Both the position numbers and the translations under genes were made by a program. The notes below the pieces were generated by a model, which had not been told where the DNA came from, searched no databases, and was given only the letters and a program-made list of their open reading frames with translations. Shown in pieces: positions 11,940 to 22,243 of a stretch of 64,000 nt of DNA. Location of the stretch: assembly GCF_020509005.1 (NCBI RefSeq), contig NC_063019.1, positions 1,364,001-1,428,000 on the forward strand. The letters run 5' to 3'. Origin of the DNA: Fulvia fulva. Its lineage: Eukaryota; Ascomycota; Dothideomycetes; Mycosphaerellales; Mycosphaerellaceae. The first letter of the stretch is position 1; every line of letters starts with the position of its first letter.

Positions 11940-13748
11940 ATGAATAGCAGTACATTAGTCTCGCGGAACATTTCTCGAGCTCTCACAAGCACATTCTACT
12001 CGACATCAATGTTCACTTTGCGTCGCATTGTGACTGCGAGGCCAACAACACTCGCGCGACCGACATTCTTACCCACAATGGCACAGAAGCGACCTTTCAA
12101 CGAGGGCAAAAGGCACTTCAAAAAGAGCAAGAAGCAGAAGACATCGACGCTTGCAGAGGGCTCGAACGAAGAAGTGCTACTGGCAGATATCAGAAGTTTG
12201 CTGAAGAATGTCAAAATCAGCAGCCATGATGCTGCGGCAGAGGAAGAGCAGGCCAAGATCTTGCCCGAGATGCACGCCGAGATAGATGTCACCATCAACG
12301 AACTGTCTTCCACAGGAGATGGTCTCGCAGAGAAAGATGGCCAAGTATACGTTGTCCCCTTTTCTGCTCCTGGCGATCTTGTCACTGCAAGAGTCTACAA
12401 GCACTTTGACGATGAATCCTACTCTCTCGCAGACTTTGTCAAAGTCGTTCAACCAGGAAAGCTACGAACGCAGGATCCGAAATGTCCTTACTTTACACAA
12501 TGCTCAGGCTGCCAGTTCCAGCACATGTCCTACGACGACCAGCTCGCGCACAAGAGAACCATTGTCGAGAAAGCATATCGCAACTTCTCCAAGCTGCCAG
12601 CATCGGCAGTACCCAAAATTGGCGACACGATCGGATCACCGCTGCATTATGGCTACCGAACCAAGCTCACGCCTCATTTCGATGGTCCACCTGGTGGTCG
12701 CAGAGACAAAAGGCACGGGAAACAAGTCACATGGCCAGAAGTGCCGCCAATTGGGTTCATGAAGAAGGGCACAAGGAAAACGATGGACATCGAGGACTGT
12801 CCGATCGGTACAGATACTGTGCGCCTGGGCATGAAGCGGGAGCGAAAGAGAGTCGCCGGGAACATCGACCAATATCAGAAGGGTGCTACATTACTCCTGC
12901 GAGAAAACACAGAGCGACTGGAGAAACAAGCAGGCATGGTTGAAGAGGACAAGGACACTGAGCCGAAGGATGAAGTGCTTGAGGATCGTGGCAGCTACGT
13001 GCATCGCAAGACCTGCATTACCGACCACAAGCAGACTTCGACCGAGTATGTGGACGACTACCGCCTTGACAACCCAGCTGGTGCCTTCTTCCAGAACAAC
13101 AACTCGATTCTTCCAGTCGTGACACAGTACATTCGCGACCACATCCTCGATCCTGCAGCCAATGAGAATCCCGACGGCAAACCGCAGATCAAGAACATGA
13201 TCGATGCCTATTGTGGTTCCGGCTTCTTCACCATCACCCTGTCAAAGATGTTCCACAACAGCATCGGCATCGACATCTCAGCACAGTCCATCGACTTCGC
13301 CAGCAAAAACGCCAAACTCAACAGCCTTCCAGAGGACGGCACACACTTCATCGCTGCGGACGCAAATGCACTCTTCGCTTCCGTCGATACGAAGAAGTTC
13401 CCACCAGCTGAGACTGTCGTAGTCATTGATCCTCCGCGCAAGGGCTGCGACGAAGGCTTCATACGGCAGCTACTGGAATACGGACCTGCTAGAGTCTGCT
13501 ACGTGAGCTGTAATGTGCACACCCAGGCGCGCGACGTAGGCTGGCTTGTGAGTGGGTTACCGGGCTCGGGTGGCAAAGAAGGTCTGGAAGGACTGTACGA
13601 GATTGAGACGTTGAGAGGCTTCGACTTCTTCCCGCAGACTAGCCATGTTGAAGGTGTTGCTACCTTGCGCAAGAAATTGGCAGCTTCGAAGACAGAGGAA
13701 CATGCTTCGAACGGCGTAGCTCCTGCTGTCGAGAAGGAAACGGACTGA
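11940..13748 (+). CDS. TRM2: tRNA (uracil-5-)-methyltransferase TRM2
   Basis: Intronless, 602 residues. Makes 5-methyluridine at tRNA position 54 (T-loop) using S-adenosylmethionine. Domains in order: a basic N-terminus; a TRAM-like segment (about residues 115-170); an iron-sulfur-type cysteine set CPYFTQCSGC (C182, C188, C191) with the matching later Cys in EDCPIG; then the methyltransferase with DAYCGSGFFTI, IDPPRKGCDEG and the catalytic YVSCN (Cys about 524). The C-terminus has the family motif FPQTSHVEG. Three in-frame Mets (11940, 12009, 12078) are possible starts. The two upstream ones add an Arg-rich, mitochondrial-presequence-like leader; the third begins MAQKRPF just before Lys/Arg-rich clusters that look like a nuclear signal. 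Confidence 0.95.
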   Translation: MNSSTLVSRNISRALTSTFYSTSMFTLRRIVTARPTTLARPTFLPTMAQKRPFNEGKRHFKKSKKQKTSTLAEGSNEEVLLADIRSLLKNVKISSHDAAAEEEQAKILPEMHAEIDVTINELSSTGDGLAEKDGQVYVVPFSAPGDLVTARVYKHFDDESYSLADFVKVVQPGKLRTQDPKCPYFTQCSGCQFQHMSYDDQLAHKRTIVEKAYRNFSKLPASAVPKIGDTIGSPLHYGYRTKLTPHFDGPPGGRRDKRHGKQVTWPEVPPIGFMKKGTRKTMDIEDCPIGTDTVRLGMKRERKRVAGNIDQYQKGATLLLRENTERLEKQAGMVEEDKDTEPKDEVLEDRGSYVHRKTCITDHKQTSTEYVDDYRLDNPAGAFFQNNNSILPVVTQYIRDHILDPAANENPDGKPQIKNMIDAYCGSGFFTITLSKMFHNSIGIDISAQSIDFASKNAKLNSLPEDGTHFIAADANALFASVDTKKFPPAETVVVIDPPRKGCDEGFIRQLLEYGPARVCYVSCNVHTQARDVGWLVSGLPGSGGKEGLEGLYEIETLRGFDFFPQTSHVEGVATLRKKLAASKTEEHASNGVAPAVEKETD

Positions 13749-14347
13749 GGTATCTTCCAGGCATCTCAAGAGACTGCCTCGCTCAGCTTACGTGAAAGGC
13801 ACGAGTAGCGACGATGTGATGTGATTGGGACGCTTCATAGAGCAATGAGCGACTGACCAGTTGAATACCATCCACCGATCTTCTGCAGAATGTCAATCTC
13901 CTAAAAATGTGTTCTGAGCTCGCCGGAGAGTCTTGTGCTGCGCTATATGCGGCATCACACACAATATCCATCTGGATTGCCTTACCCTAAATACCCATCA
14001 GCAGCATTTGGTCCCTCCAGTTGCCTGCATGATACCAACGATGTTTAGGTAGACCTGCAACACCCTGAATGATGCCCGCCAATCTTTCCAAAGGTATGTA
14101 TCGGGCTGGGTTCGGTCGATGTTGAAGAGATCCTTTGTTCTCCGCACAATGCTTCAACATGCCACTGTTCGAGATCGTGCGGTCTCATGGCTGCTTTGTC
14201 CCAGACATGCATTCTTGTCACTGTTTGTCAAAGAAACGCACGGCTTGGACCTCAAACCATGTCGTGGTGACATTCGAAAGAGCTGCAGCTCAATCCACAG
14301 CTCACTGGTCATTCATACCCACGAGGATGCACACTATCACGCAGGTC
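13749..14347. other. Intergenic region
   Basis: No supported gene. The frame of the next gene is open upstream from 14135, but that part looks like translated leader. Confidence 0.35.
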
Positions 14348-15166
14348 ATGACTATGCGCCGCGCCCAATCAACGCCATACAACCTCAGAACATCCCCATC
14401 TCGCACACCGAAGGGCAACAGCTTCGCTTCTTCGACAGGATTTAACGGTGTCATAAGTCCGAGCATTGGCATCAAGAGGAAAAGAGGAAGTCACTTTAGT
14501 GACAGCAGCAATTCCAGCGACGACGAGGATACAAAAGTCACCAAACGGATCCGCCGTGCGCTTCGGACAGGCAACGGTAGCCACCCCACCGACGGCGAGC
14601 GAGAGAAATCAACGTTACGGACTCGCCGTGCGCATCGAATAAGCAACAGAGAGAAATCTACCGATGGCGATAATGAGATAGCGATGAAACGTGTCCGCCG
14701 AGCACATCATAGAGGCGAAATCGTGCTCCCCTCTCCCAACCGCCGCCTCCTCGACCTCCCCACCCCATGCCCCTCAAAACTCCTCCGCCACGACTTCACA
14801 GCCGGCGGCATCCCTCCCGACGACCTCATCGGCCCAGACATCCGCTTCCTATGGAATCACTACGAACAGCCTTTCGTCAGCGAGGACATGTTCGACCCCG
14901 TGCTTGGGCTCTGGTGGGAGAATGTCAAAGTGCTACCGCTCCCTGAGGATGAAGGGAGTTTTGCGACGGTGGCTTATGACGAGCAGGTCCAGGGCTGGAG
15001 TCTATTGTTGAAGCGGTACTGTGGTCGACCTGTGAGTCCTGTGCATAGACTCGAGCCGCAGGAGATGACGTATAGAGAGTGGGAGGAGTTCGCGAGGCCG
15101 GTGGGGTTGCTGTTGGAGGCGGTCGAGGGGGTGGAGAGTGTTTATGATGCTGTTAGGGGGAAGTGA
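14348..15166 (+). CDS. Hypothetical basic, probably nuclear protein
   Basis: Open frame of 272 residues from the Met at 14348; the frame is open back to 14135, and a start at 14327 or 14354 is equally possible. The first half is Ser/Arg/Lys rich with KRKRG and three loosely repeated basic blocks (TKRIRRALR, LRTRRAHR, MKRVRRAHH), each followed by an acidic or Ser-rich spacer; these look like nuclear signals or nucleic-acid-binding tails. The second half is a compact, Trp- and Pro-containing region (from about 14724) with FLWNHYEQPF and LGLWWENVKVLPLPED, which looks like a folded domain. I do not recognise the family. Codon use matches neighbouring real genes in the C-terminal part. Confidence 0.6.
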   Translation: MTMRRAQSTPYNLRTSPSRTPKGNSFASSTGFNGVISPSIGIKRKRGSHFSDSSNSSDDEDTKVTKRIRRALRTGNGSHPTDGEREKSTLRTRRAHRISNREKSTDGDNEIAMKRVRRAHHRGEIVLPSPNRRLLDLPTPCPSKLLRHDFTAGGIPPDDLIGPDIRFLWNHYEQPFVSEDMFDPVLGLWWENVKVLPLPEDEGSFATVAYDEQVQGWSLLLKRYCGRPVSPVHRLEPQEMTYREWEEFARPVGLLLEAVEGVESVYDAVRGK

Positions 15167-16758
15167 TATGGTGATGGAGAGTCTGAAGCTCAGGGATACC
15201 TCTGTGATCGTTCAAGGGTTCTCACACACGAAACGATGCTGCCTTGACAGCTGTCACGGTTTCGAACAGCGAACCCTGCATGGAATGGGAGGACCTTCCA
15301 TCGTCCTTCCATCCAAGTTATTCTCTGTTTTAGGACACGATGCACCTTGTCCTTCGATCGTGTCAGCATCTTGGTGGTAAGCATTGGCGGAAAGACTGAT
15401 ACACAGAGGGACCCTTTCATCACGTCACTGTCGGATGACGTGTGACAGGAATGTGAGGAAACAGCACCTGCATTTGGAAGACTTGGTATGCTGGAGATAA
15501 CGTGGTAGCATTCGTAAGTTTAGACCTACGAACGCGCGGCTTTCGTTGCTCATGTTGCGTACACGTATGCGAGCTGCGAACACCTCTAACTATCGTCACT
15601 GCACCTGCTTCATTAGTTATATCTTCACAAGCACAACGATGTCATATCCGCCCTGAGCCGCATCGACACATGTGCAGTGCATGTTGCTTTCGGATCCCGG
15701 CATGCCGATATCTTTTGTGTACAAGGGTCCGTGGTCGTCTAGAGCTACAATCTTTTCTGTGTCGGCAAGAAGAACCGAGTGGAAGTTAGAGCTACGTCGA
15801 TTGGCATTTTCGCGCAACAGCTCTCGTTTCGGTAAGTTGATGTTGAAGTAGTTGTTGCGATCGTGTGAGCGTCGAGCATCAAAGGTACTCAAGGCGGTCT
15901 GATGGCACCGCAGAAGAACCTTTGGAGTAGGTAGTACTCCGGCTTGCGGTGTTGGCAAGGTGGAGCTGGTTCGTACGCTCGTCAGCTTGGAGCTCTTGCC
16001 TCGTGTTCATGGACTTGTCCGCAGAGGACGAATATCGCGGAAATGCTGGTGGACCATCTCAGTTGGATGAGATGTACCCTACGGTTCAGTGTGTGATATG
16101 ACTACTCGGCTCGACGAAATGAGATGAGAAAAGACTGCTAGTCGCGTGATGAAAATATTATTCCACTTCACAACCAGGCGTATGCCTGATCATCACCCAC
16201 AGCTTGGAGCTATAACGTATCTCGATTGAATCTATCCCAGTCACCTGGTGACGTCGTCTCACATGCTGCTACTCCAACCTAGACACAGGCCCGTCGTCGG
16301 TGCGACCTACTGCCAAGAGCTTCCATACCACTTGTCCATTTCCGATGGTCATTCGTAAGCCATGCTGTGCTGGTCTGCAAGTCATCTGATGTGCTGAGTG
16401 ATGCCAGCCGAGGTGGAAGGTGGCGCTGGGTGTGCTTGAGGACGGGAAGGTCCTTGGAGGTTATGCTGCAGGGCGCAACAATTTTCCAGGCGAGGATGAG
16501 ATTTGGTCGCTGCAGTCTTGCTTTGGTGGTCGTAGCGCTCATGCTCGTGGGCGGACTGAGTCTCAATGTGCTTCGTAGCTCTCGTGTTCTTGAAAATTCG
16601 CCGAAAACGCTTCGAGAAGGGGTATCATAGGTCGACGTGGCCAGTCGAAAGCCGTCGAAGGCTCGTGTAGTTCGTCGTAGACATTATTGTTGTATTATTG
16701 CGATTGTGCGCACGTCGTCAAATGGTCAAGTTCTGCTCCTCAACAGACTCCGGGCTGG
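15167..16758. other. Intergenic region with one weak ORF
   Basis: The only frame that looks faintly coding is on the minus strand at 15617-15958 (up to 113 codons), starting PTPQAGVLPTPK and ending in a mixed hydrophobic tail. It has no recognisable family and may be chance. Nothing else is seen. Confidence 0.3.
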
Positions 16759-17022
16759 TCATGGCTTGTTCTTCCTGATCGAGAAGCCTCGTAGTCTTGT
16801 CTTCACTGGCTGAGCTGGCTGTTGGCCGTAGAAGGAGCTTGATGGCGATGGCGATGGCGATGTGGGCGAAGTAGACCTGTCGCTTGCTCCCGAGCTGTTC
16901 AGACTTGTCTCCGACTGTGATCGTCTGCGAGTCTCTGCAAGAACATCGTCCAGACTGACGTTGGCTTGCGAATACGGAGCGTTCGAGGTGTCGAGAATTT
17001 CGACGAACTTTGAGGAAGTCAT
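16759..17022 (-). CDS. Small Ser-rich hypothetical protein
   Basis: Single exon, 87 residues, starting MTSSKFVEILDTSNAPYSQA. The N-terminal third looks folded or helical; the middle is a low-complexity Ser/Thr/Pro tract (coded by GATGGC-type repeats on the plus strand near 16840-16860); the end is basic (RLRGFSIRKNKP). There is no signal peptide or membrane segment. Composition and clean start suggest a genuine gene, perhaps a phosphoprotein, but I do not recognise it. Confidence 0.6.
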   Translation of the reverse strand: MTSSKFVEILDTSNAPYSQANVSLDDVLAETRRRSQSETSLNSSGASDRSTSPTSPSPSPSSSFYGQQPAQPVKTRLRGFSIRKNKP

Positions 17023-18758
17023 GTTGGTGTGAGTAGTCGTTGATCAGTAGAAGGTGTCAGTGGTGCGTTGTAGATCAATGTTGTCAGTGTGCCAGTCGAT
17101 CGTTCGTACAGCAGTAATAACACGAGAGGGCCGAGGCGAGCGAGGACAATATACTAATGTGACCCAAACAGGACCCCTCCAAGTCGTGGTCGCGAGGGTC
17201 TCAAAGGGTCTTGCGCCGCAGAAGATGCGTCTCGAGCCCCTGCAGGTGACCAGATCCAAACTGCCGCCTCCAAACCTTTTCTGGTAGTACACCAGCGGTT
17301 TGGATGCACGTTGACGGAGGCAAAACGCGCCATGCCGCAGAAGACTAGTAGTAGTAGGCGAATGCCTGCGCAGGATGACGCTGCACTCGCTGATCCCGAT
17401 GAAAGGCAGCTGTTGACGACCAACCTCCAATTGGCAAGCTGGTGTGCAGGGACTCGCAAGATGCCGCGTCGAGATGCAGCTCTGGCGAAGGATATGACGA
17501 TCGCAAACCCATGCTGCTCTCTCTGAGCCACGAACCCACGTGACAAAAGTCGGAACCGCAGCGCCGAGCCCTGCTTAACGACGGGACGCAATCATCTCAC
17601 ATTGGCTTTGTGTCACCGCTGAGAGGAACTGCTGTGCCTTGCGAGATTGTACATTGGTTGTGAGGCTGCCACACTCTCTTGACATCTCCCGAGACTTGGT
17701 AACGTGAAACGTCTGTCACGACGTTGAGGCGCTCGACGTGCAGGGAAGCAAAGCTTGGGCGAAAATAGAACTGCATCTTGGCCACTGGTTGAATATTGGA
17801 CCCTCCGTCTCGGACAGCGCTCTAGACCTCGCTTCCCGGCCAGAGCACAAACATTCTTTATTTCCTGTTGGTATTGGCAAAACAAGCAGGATTCTGGACT
17901 GCCACAGCGTCTACCGTGATCTGCTTGGAATGTTTCTATCAATATGCAGAGGAGCTGCCAGGCCGGGTCTGGCGGCACGCGACCAGAGGCACAGCAGATT
18001 TTGTGGCTGCCACAGCAAAGCAGTCGGAGGGGCTCGAAGCGGACGCGAATCACACGCGGTGGCCAAACCTTTTTCATCGAGCCCGTGTTAATAAGACTCC
18101 AGGCATCCGACTATTGAAAGGTTCTGCAATCCGCATGACATTAATGCACACGCGTACGACGAGGGACAGTGGTCGCGCCGCGGAGTCAAGACTATTGAAA
18201 GAATGCGAGTGCTTTGAAGAGGCGGTGCTTTGAGATCTGCCTGTCGGGGATCTGCACAGCTGCAAGCTGTAGCAGGAGGATGTATTCTGCGGCCTGCTCG
18301 CTTCGACATTCGTGCGAGTCGGCCTGCCTCCAATGTCTTTGCCTCTGCCGCTCTCCGGACATTGTCGGTGCAATTTTGGTCGGGGTGCATGTTGGGCATT
18401 CTCCGCAAGTGCGGGCGAGTCTGCAGACGCCGGTCGTTGTGTTGTAGCTGCGGTGAGTAAATCGATTGGCTGCTACATATCGTGACAGTCAATGCGAAAC
18501 TCGGTTCATGCGGAAGCGCTGCTGGTTGTTGGAGACTGAGAACAGGTCCATGGAACAGTAGCGCACGCTGGAAACGCAGCGGCAATACTTAACGACTGGC
18601 TCAAAGCCTCTGTCGAGCGTTCTGATCACCTGAGGAGTAGTGCCAGCAACTGACTATTGCAGAAGGCGCGAGCTTCCGCGCGAGTACCGAAGGTCGCTGT
18701 GATGTGATCGTTAAGACTTCGAGTACTGGCGGGATCACTGGCATTGTAGAATATGCTA
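17023..18758. other. Intergenic region
   Basis: 1.7 kb with overlapping short open frames on both strands and no recognisable protein. No gene is called. Confidence 0.35.
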
Positions 18759-20883
18759 TCATCTGAAGAACGTTTCATTCATCTTATGTCGCACTTCAGG
18801 CTGCAACTCTTGCCAAGTCACAGCACTGAGTCCGATAATTGCATTGAAAGCTTCGTCCCGAGCCTGCTCATGCATACCGTACATTACAATCTCATCACGC
18901 ACGCTGTCATTGTTGAAGACTTCTTCTGTGGTGTCCACGGCGAGTGGCCTCTCCGGCTTCATCCACAGCACAATTAATGCTGCTGAAGACTTGGAGAACT
19001 TGGTTAGTGATGGTCCTGGGGTTGGCAGATCGGTGAGCGGCAGCGAAAGCTTTTGTAGTTCCAGGAGCTCGTCTAGAGGTCGCGACCAGATCGTATCGCT
19101 GTCCACACCCCCACGAGTAACGAAGCGCAATCTCTGCTGGGTCACCTCGAGCCGCCCACGACGTTCTTTGCAGTGCGCTGGCCAAGACATCATTGCTGTA
19201 TCCTGGGTGCCTTCATCAGGATATCGATGGATGTTCGTCCCGGTGCGTTCTTCGCCAGTACACTCGTGGAATACGTCCTCCGAATCAGGATCATCCCCCG
19301 ATATCAGGTGGTCGTCGTACTCCGGACGTGGGCGCCGTGCTCGCATATCAGACGCATGACTGCGCAGCCAAAGGAAGCAGAACTCGGACTGTGTAGGGTG
19401 GTTCCAATACAGCCACCTGATCGGGTCCACAGTATGGCGGAACCTCGGATACAAGCTAGCAATAGGCCTTGCCATGAAGAAGAAAAGACCACAGGACAGC
19501 CAGAACACCTTGATAGAGAACTCGATGCTCGGGATCGCACAGACCAGCGCCAGACATACGTATCCGAAGCATGTGTACATGCCGGCAGATCGATTACGCC
19601 ACATGTAATAGTTGTTTGCCATCTCCAGGAATTGGGCCAGATCCAGGAATTGCTCTTGCAGCCACGGCCCTATCTCTTCCATGACTGGTTCAAACCATGC
19701 GTCCTGGCCATGGCGAAGGATCAGCTCAGATAGCATGACTGCGCGGCCATGCGTCTGGTCCGCTCGCTTCGACGAGTCGAACAGCCAGCGCCGTGTGTGT
19801 TTGCCATCGATGTTCGAAATGTATGAGTAGAGGAGATAGGAGTACTAAGGAACATAAGCAAAATTGTGCCTGCTGGCGAGCACACCGACTTACATAAAAG
19901 GTCACAAAGTAGCCAGTCTTAAGCAGCACGAGAAAGAGCAGGAACCACTTGGTAGTCAGCCAAGGGTCTTCCCATCGATACACGTATCGGACGCGATTCC
20001 ACCAATACTGGAAGCCTTGAGATGTGACCAGGAGACGTTCAATGTTGCGGATCAGCTCCTGTCGACTATAAGGTAGATTGTTCGTAGGGTCGATGTAAGT
20101 GTTGGCAGTGTTCTGGAAGCCGTAAAGCACCAACTGGGACTTGATTAGCATAATATCTTGGTCAAGTTCCACACGTTCACTCTACTTACGTGCCCGATCC
20201 ATTTGATCGACAGAAAGCGCTCATTCTGACCCTTGTCATCGAGTCGCCGAAACTCAGGGGCTTGCTTCGATGGCATTGACATTGCATGGCGGACAACACG
20301 AGCTCGATGAACATAGCGCGACATGTGCCACGCCACTTCGATCTCCTCCCTCTTCTCTTCCAGGTGACTGATACGACGTTCAGCCTCGCGAATACTGGCG
20401 AGTAGGACAGCGTTTCTGGGCTGCTGCCGACAGCTCTCCTGGGCAATATGCAGTGCGTCGTATGCCTCCTCCAGCTTCTGATCGGCCTTCTGCTCGTCCT
20501 CCAGCCATGGTCGCTCAGTAAGAATAAACTGGTTGGCAAGCGTCTTCTGGGGTCGTTCCTTGAGAGTCTGACGAGGGTGAACGACTGCACGTCTGATAGA
20601 GCTGGCTTTGCTCTTCAAAGCCTCGAGCTTCGATCGCTCTTCGTCGTTTTCGCCATCAATGTGGAGGCTGTCCTTGCTGCCTAGGAAGAAAGGCTTTTCC
20701 AGTTGATCCTGCCTTGCGGCATCGACATCCTGAGTATCATGGTGGCCAATGCGGTCGCGTACTTTCCTGAGAGCTTTCATCCTTTTGCATAGCCATTGGA
20801 AGAGACCAAAATTGAAACATCTACATGTGCCTGTTGCAAGACGGCACCAGATGTGCAGTGGCGTCCCTTGCCTCGTCATCCAT
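18759..20883 (-). CDS. Multi-pass membrane protein with GRAM-like tail (resembles fungal DUF3292)
   Basis: Four minus-strand exons (20883-20825, 20766-20190, 20133-19894, 19844-18759) give 653 residues; introns are 58, 56 and 49 nt and all frames join. The chosen start is MDDEARDATAHLVP. A competing in-frame ATG at 20879 would read through the first intron. Order: a charged, coiled-coil-like N-terminal half (about 1-200); a first hydrophobic pair near residues 265-300 (TTKWFLLFLVLLKTGYF then YSYLLYSYIS across an intron); a second hydrophobic block (about 385-435, CFGYVCLALVCAIPSIE); an acidic loop; then a GRAM/PH-like stretch WPAHCKERRGRLEVTQQRLRF. The layout resembles fungal DUF3292 membrane proteins. 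Function unknown; a membrane-contact or lipid role is only an inference from the GRAM-like part. Confidence 0.8.
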
Positions 20884-21250
20884 GGTCAAGAAACAGGATG
20901 CATTGACGGAAGGAACATTGTTTCGCCGTCATCAGGTTCTTCCCGTACCTACCGCTTCACCTTGCAATGTACCGACAAGCCGTCTGGATGTAGCTCATGT
21001 CGTCGGCCGACTGAAGTTTGTCGGTGTCAGCAAAATCGCGGGAGAGAAAGTGGACTTCGTGGCTGGGATGCAGTCGCGAGCCGAGGTGATGGCTTTTCCC
21101 TCGGGTTGGACGACATCCATGGATCCCCAGCAACACAAAGGTAAGCTCTGTAGAACCTGTTCTGTATCATCATCGTCGGATCATCAAAAAAGACCATCAA
21201 ATCATCAGTCCAACCTTTGCTACTGGCCATAGAAAAGCTGTGATCTAGCC

Positions 21251-22195
21251 ATGACATCCGCCGCGAAGAAACGAGTGCAAGCCCTCAGCGAGCAACTCAT
21301 CAACCGTCCACGCAGCACAGGCACATTCGAAGACATCCCCACCATCCCAACCATAGCCGGAGACTCCAAAGGACCACGCGTAAAAGGCAAAGTCATCATC
21401 ATAACAGGAGCCAACTCGCCCCTCGGCATAGGCCGCGCCACAGCCCACCACTACGCCAATAACGAAGCCAAAGCCATCTTCATCTGTGACCTGAACACCG
21501 ACCACCTGGAAACCCACAAACGGGAAATCAACAAGCTCTACCCTGGGACCGAGATTCACACCAAGAAAGTCGACGCCGGCGAGGAGAAAGATGTCGAGGG
21601 GATTGTGAATGATGCGTTGGAAAAGTATGGCCGCCTTGACATCTTCTTCGCCAATGCTGGAATCAGCGTCCTGCCCAAATCCGTCCTGGACTCTTCTGCA
21701 AAAGACTTCATGACCACGATGCGGATCAACGCCCTTTCCGTCTTCCTCGCAGTCAAGCACGGAGCTCGCGGTATGCTCGTCACCTCCCCCTCCAAACCGT
21801 ACCCATCCGGCTCCATCATCGGGACCGCCTCCTCCGCTGGCCTACGCTCCAACGCTGGCGCGACAGACTACTCTGCCTCCAAGGCGGCGGTGGTGAGTAT
21901 TGTGCAGACGACATGTTATCAGTTGAGCGGGACGGGGATTAGGTGTAACGCGATTTGCCCGGGGATTATTGAGACGGGGATGACGGCGCCGATGTATGAG
22001 ATGGCCAGGGAGAGGGGCACGGAGAATAAGATTGGGCAGTTGAATCCGTTGATGAGGGGTGGGATTGCGGATGAGATTGCGAGGGTGGCGTTGTTTTTGG
22101 GGAGTGATGAGAGTAGTTATATTAACGGGCAGGCTTGGGCTGTGTGTGGTGGGTTGACGGCGGGGCATCCATTTGTGCCGGGGAAGTTGGCCTGA
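21251..22195 (+). CDS. Short-chain dehydrogenase/reductase
   Basis: Intronless, 314 residues, a classical SDR with a 45-residue N-terminal extension. The Rossmann nucleotide motif is TGANSPLGIG (residues 52-61), an Asp follows beta-2 (Asp80), which favours NAD(H) over NADP(H), then FANAGIS and the catalytic set Ser (about 193, TASSAG), Tyr207 and Lys211 (YSASK). The PG motif (CPGIIETGM) and the C-terminal NGQAWAVCGG typical of the family are present. Substrate cannot be told. It ends PGKLA, which is not a standard peroxisomal signal. The next gene is convergent with only 48 nt between stop codons. Confidence 0.9.
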   Translation: MTSAAKKRVQALSEQLINRPRSTGTFEDIPTIPTIAGDSKGPRVKGKVIIITGANSPLGIGRATAHHYANNEAKAIFICDLNTDHLETHKREINKLYPGTEIHTKKVDAGEEKDVEGIVNDALEKYGRLDIFFANAGISVLPKSVLDSSAKDFMTTMRINALSVFLAVKHGARGMLVTSPSKPYPSGSIIGTASSAGLRSNAGATDYSASKAAVVSIVQTTCYQLSGTGIRCNAICPGIIETGMTAPMYEMARERGTENKIGQLNPLMRGGIADEIARVALFLGSDESSYINGQAWAVCGGLTAGHPFVPGKLA

Positions 22196-22243
22196 AGTGT
22201 GAATTGATATGTTTGGAGATGGAGTTCCATGGACAGTATGCAG

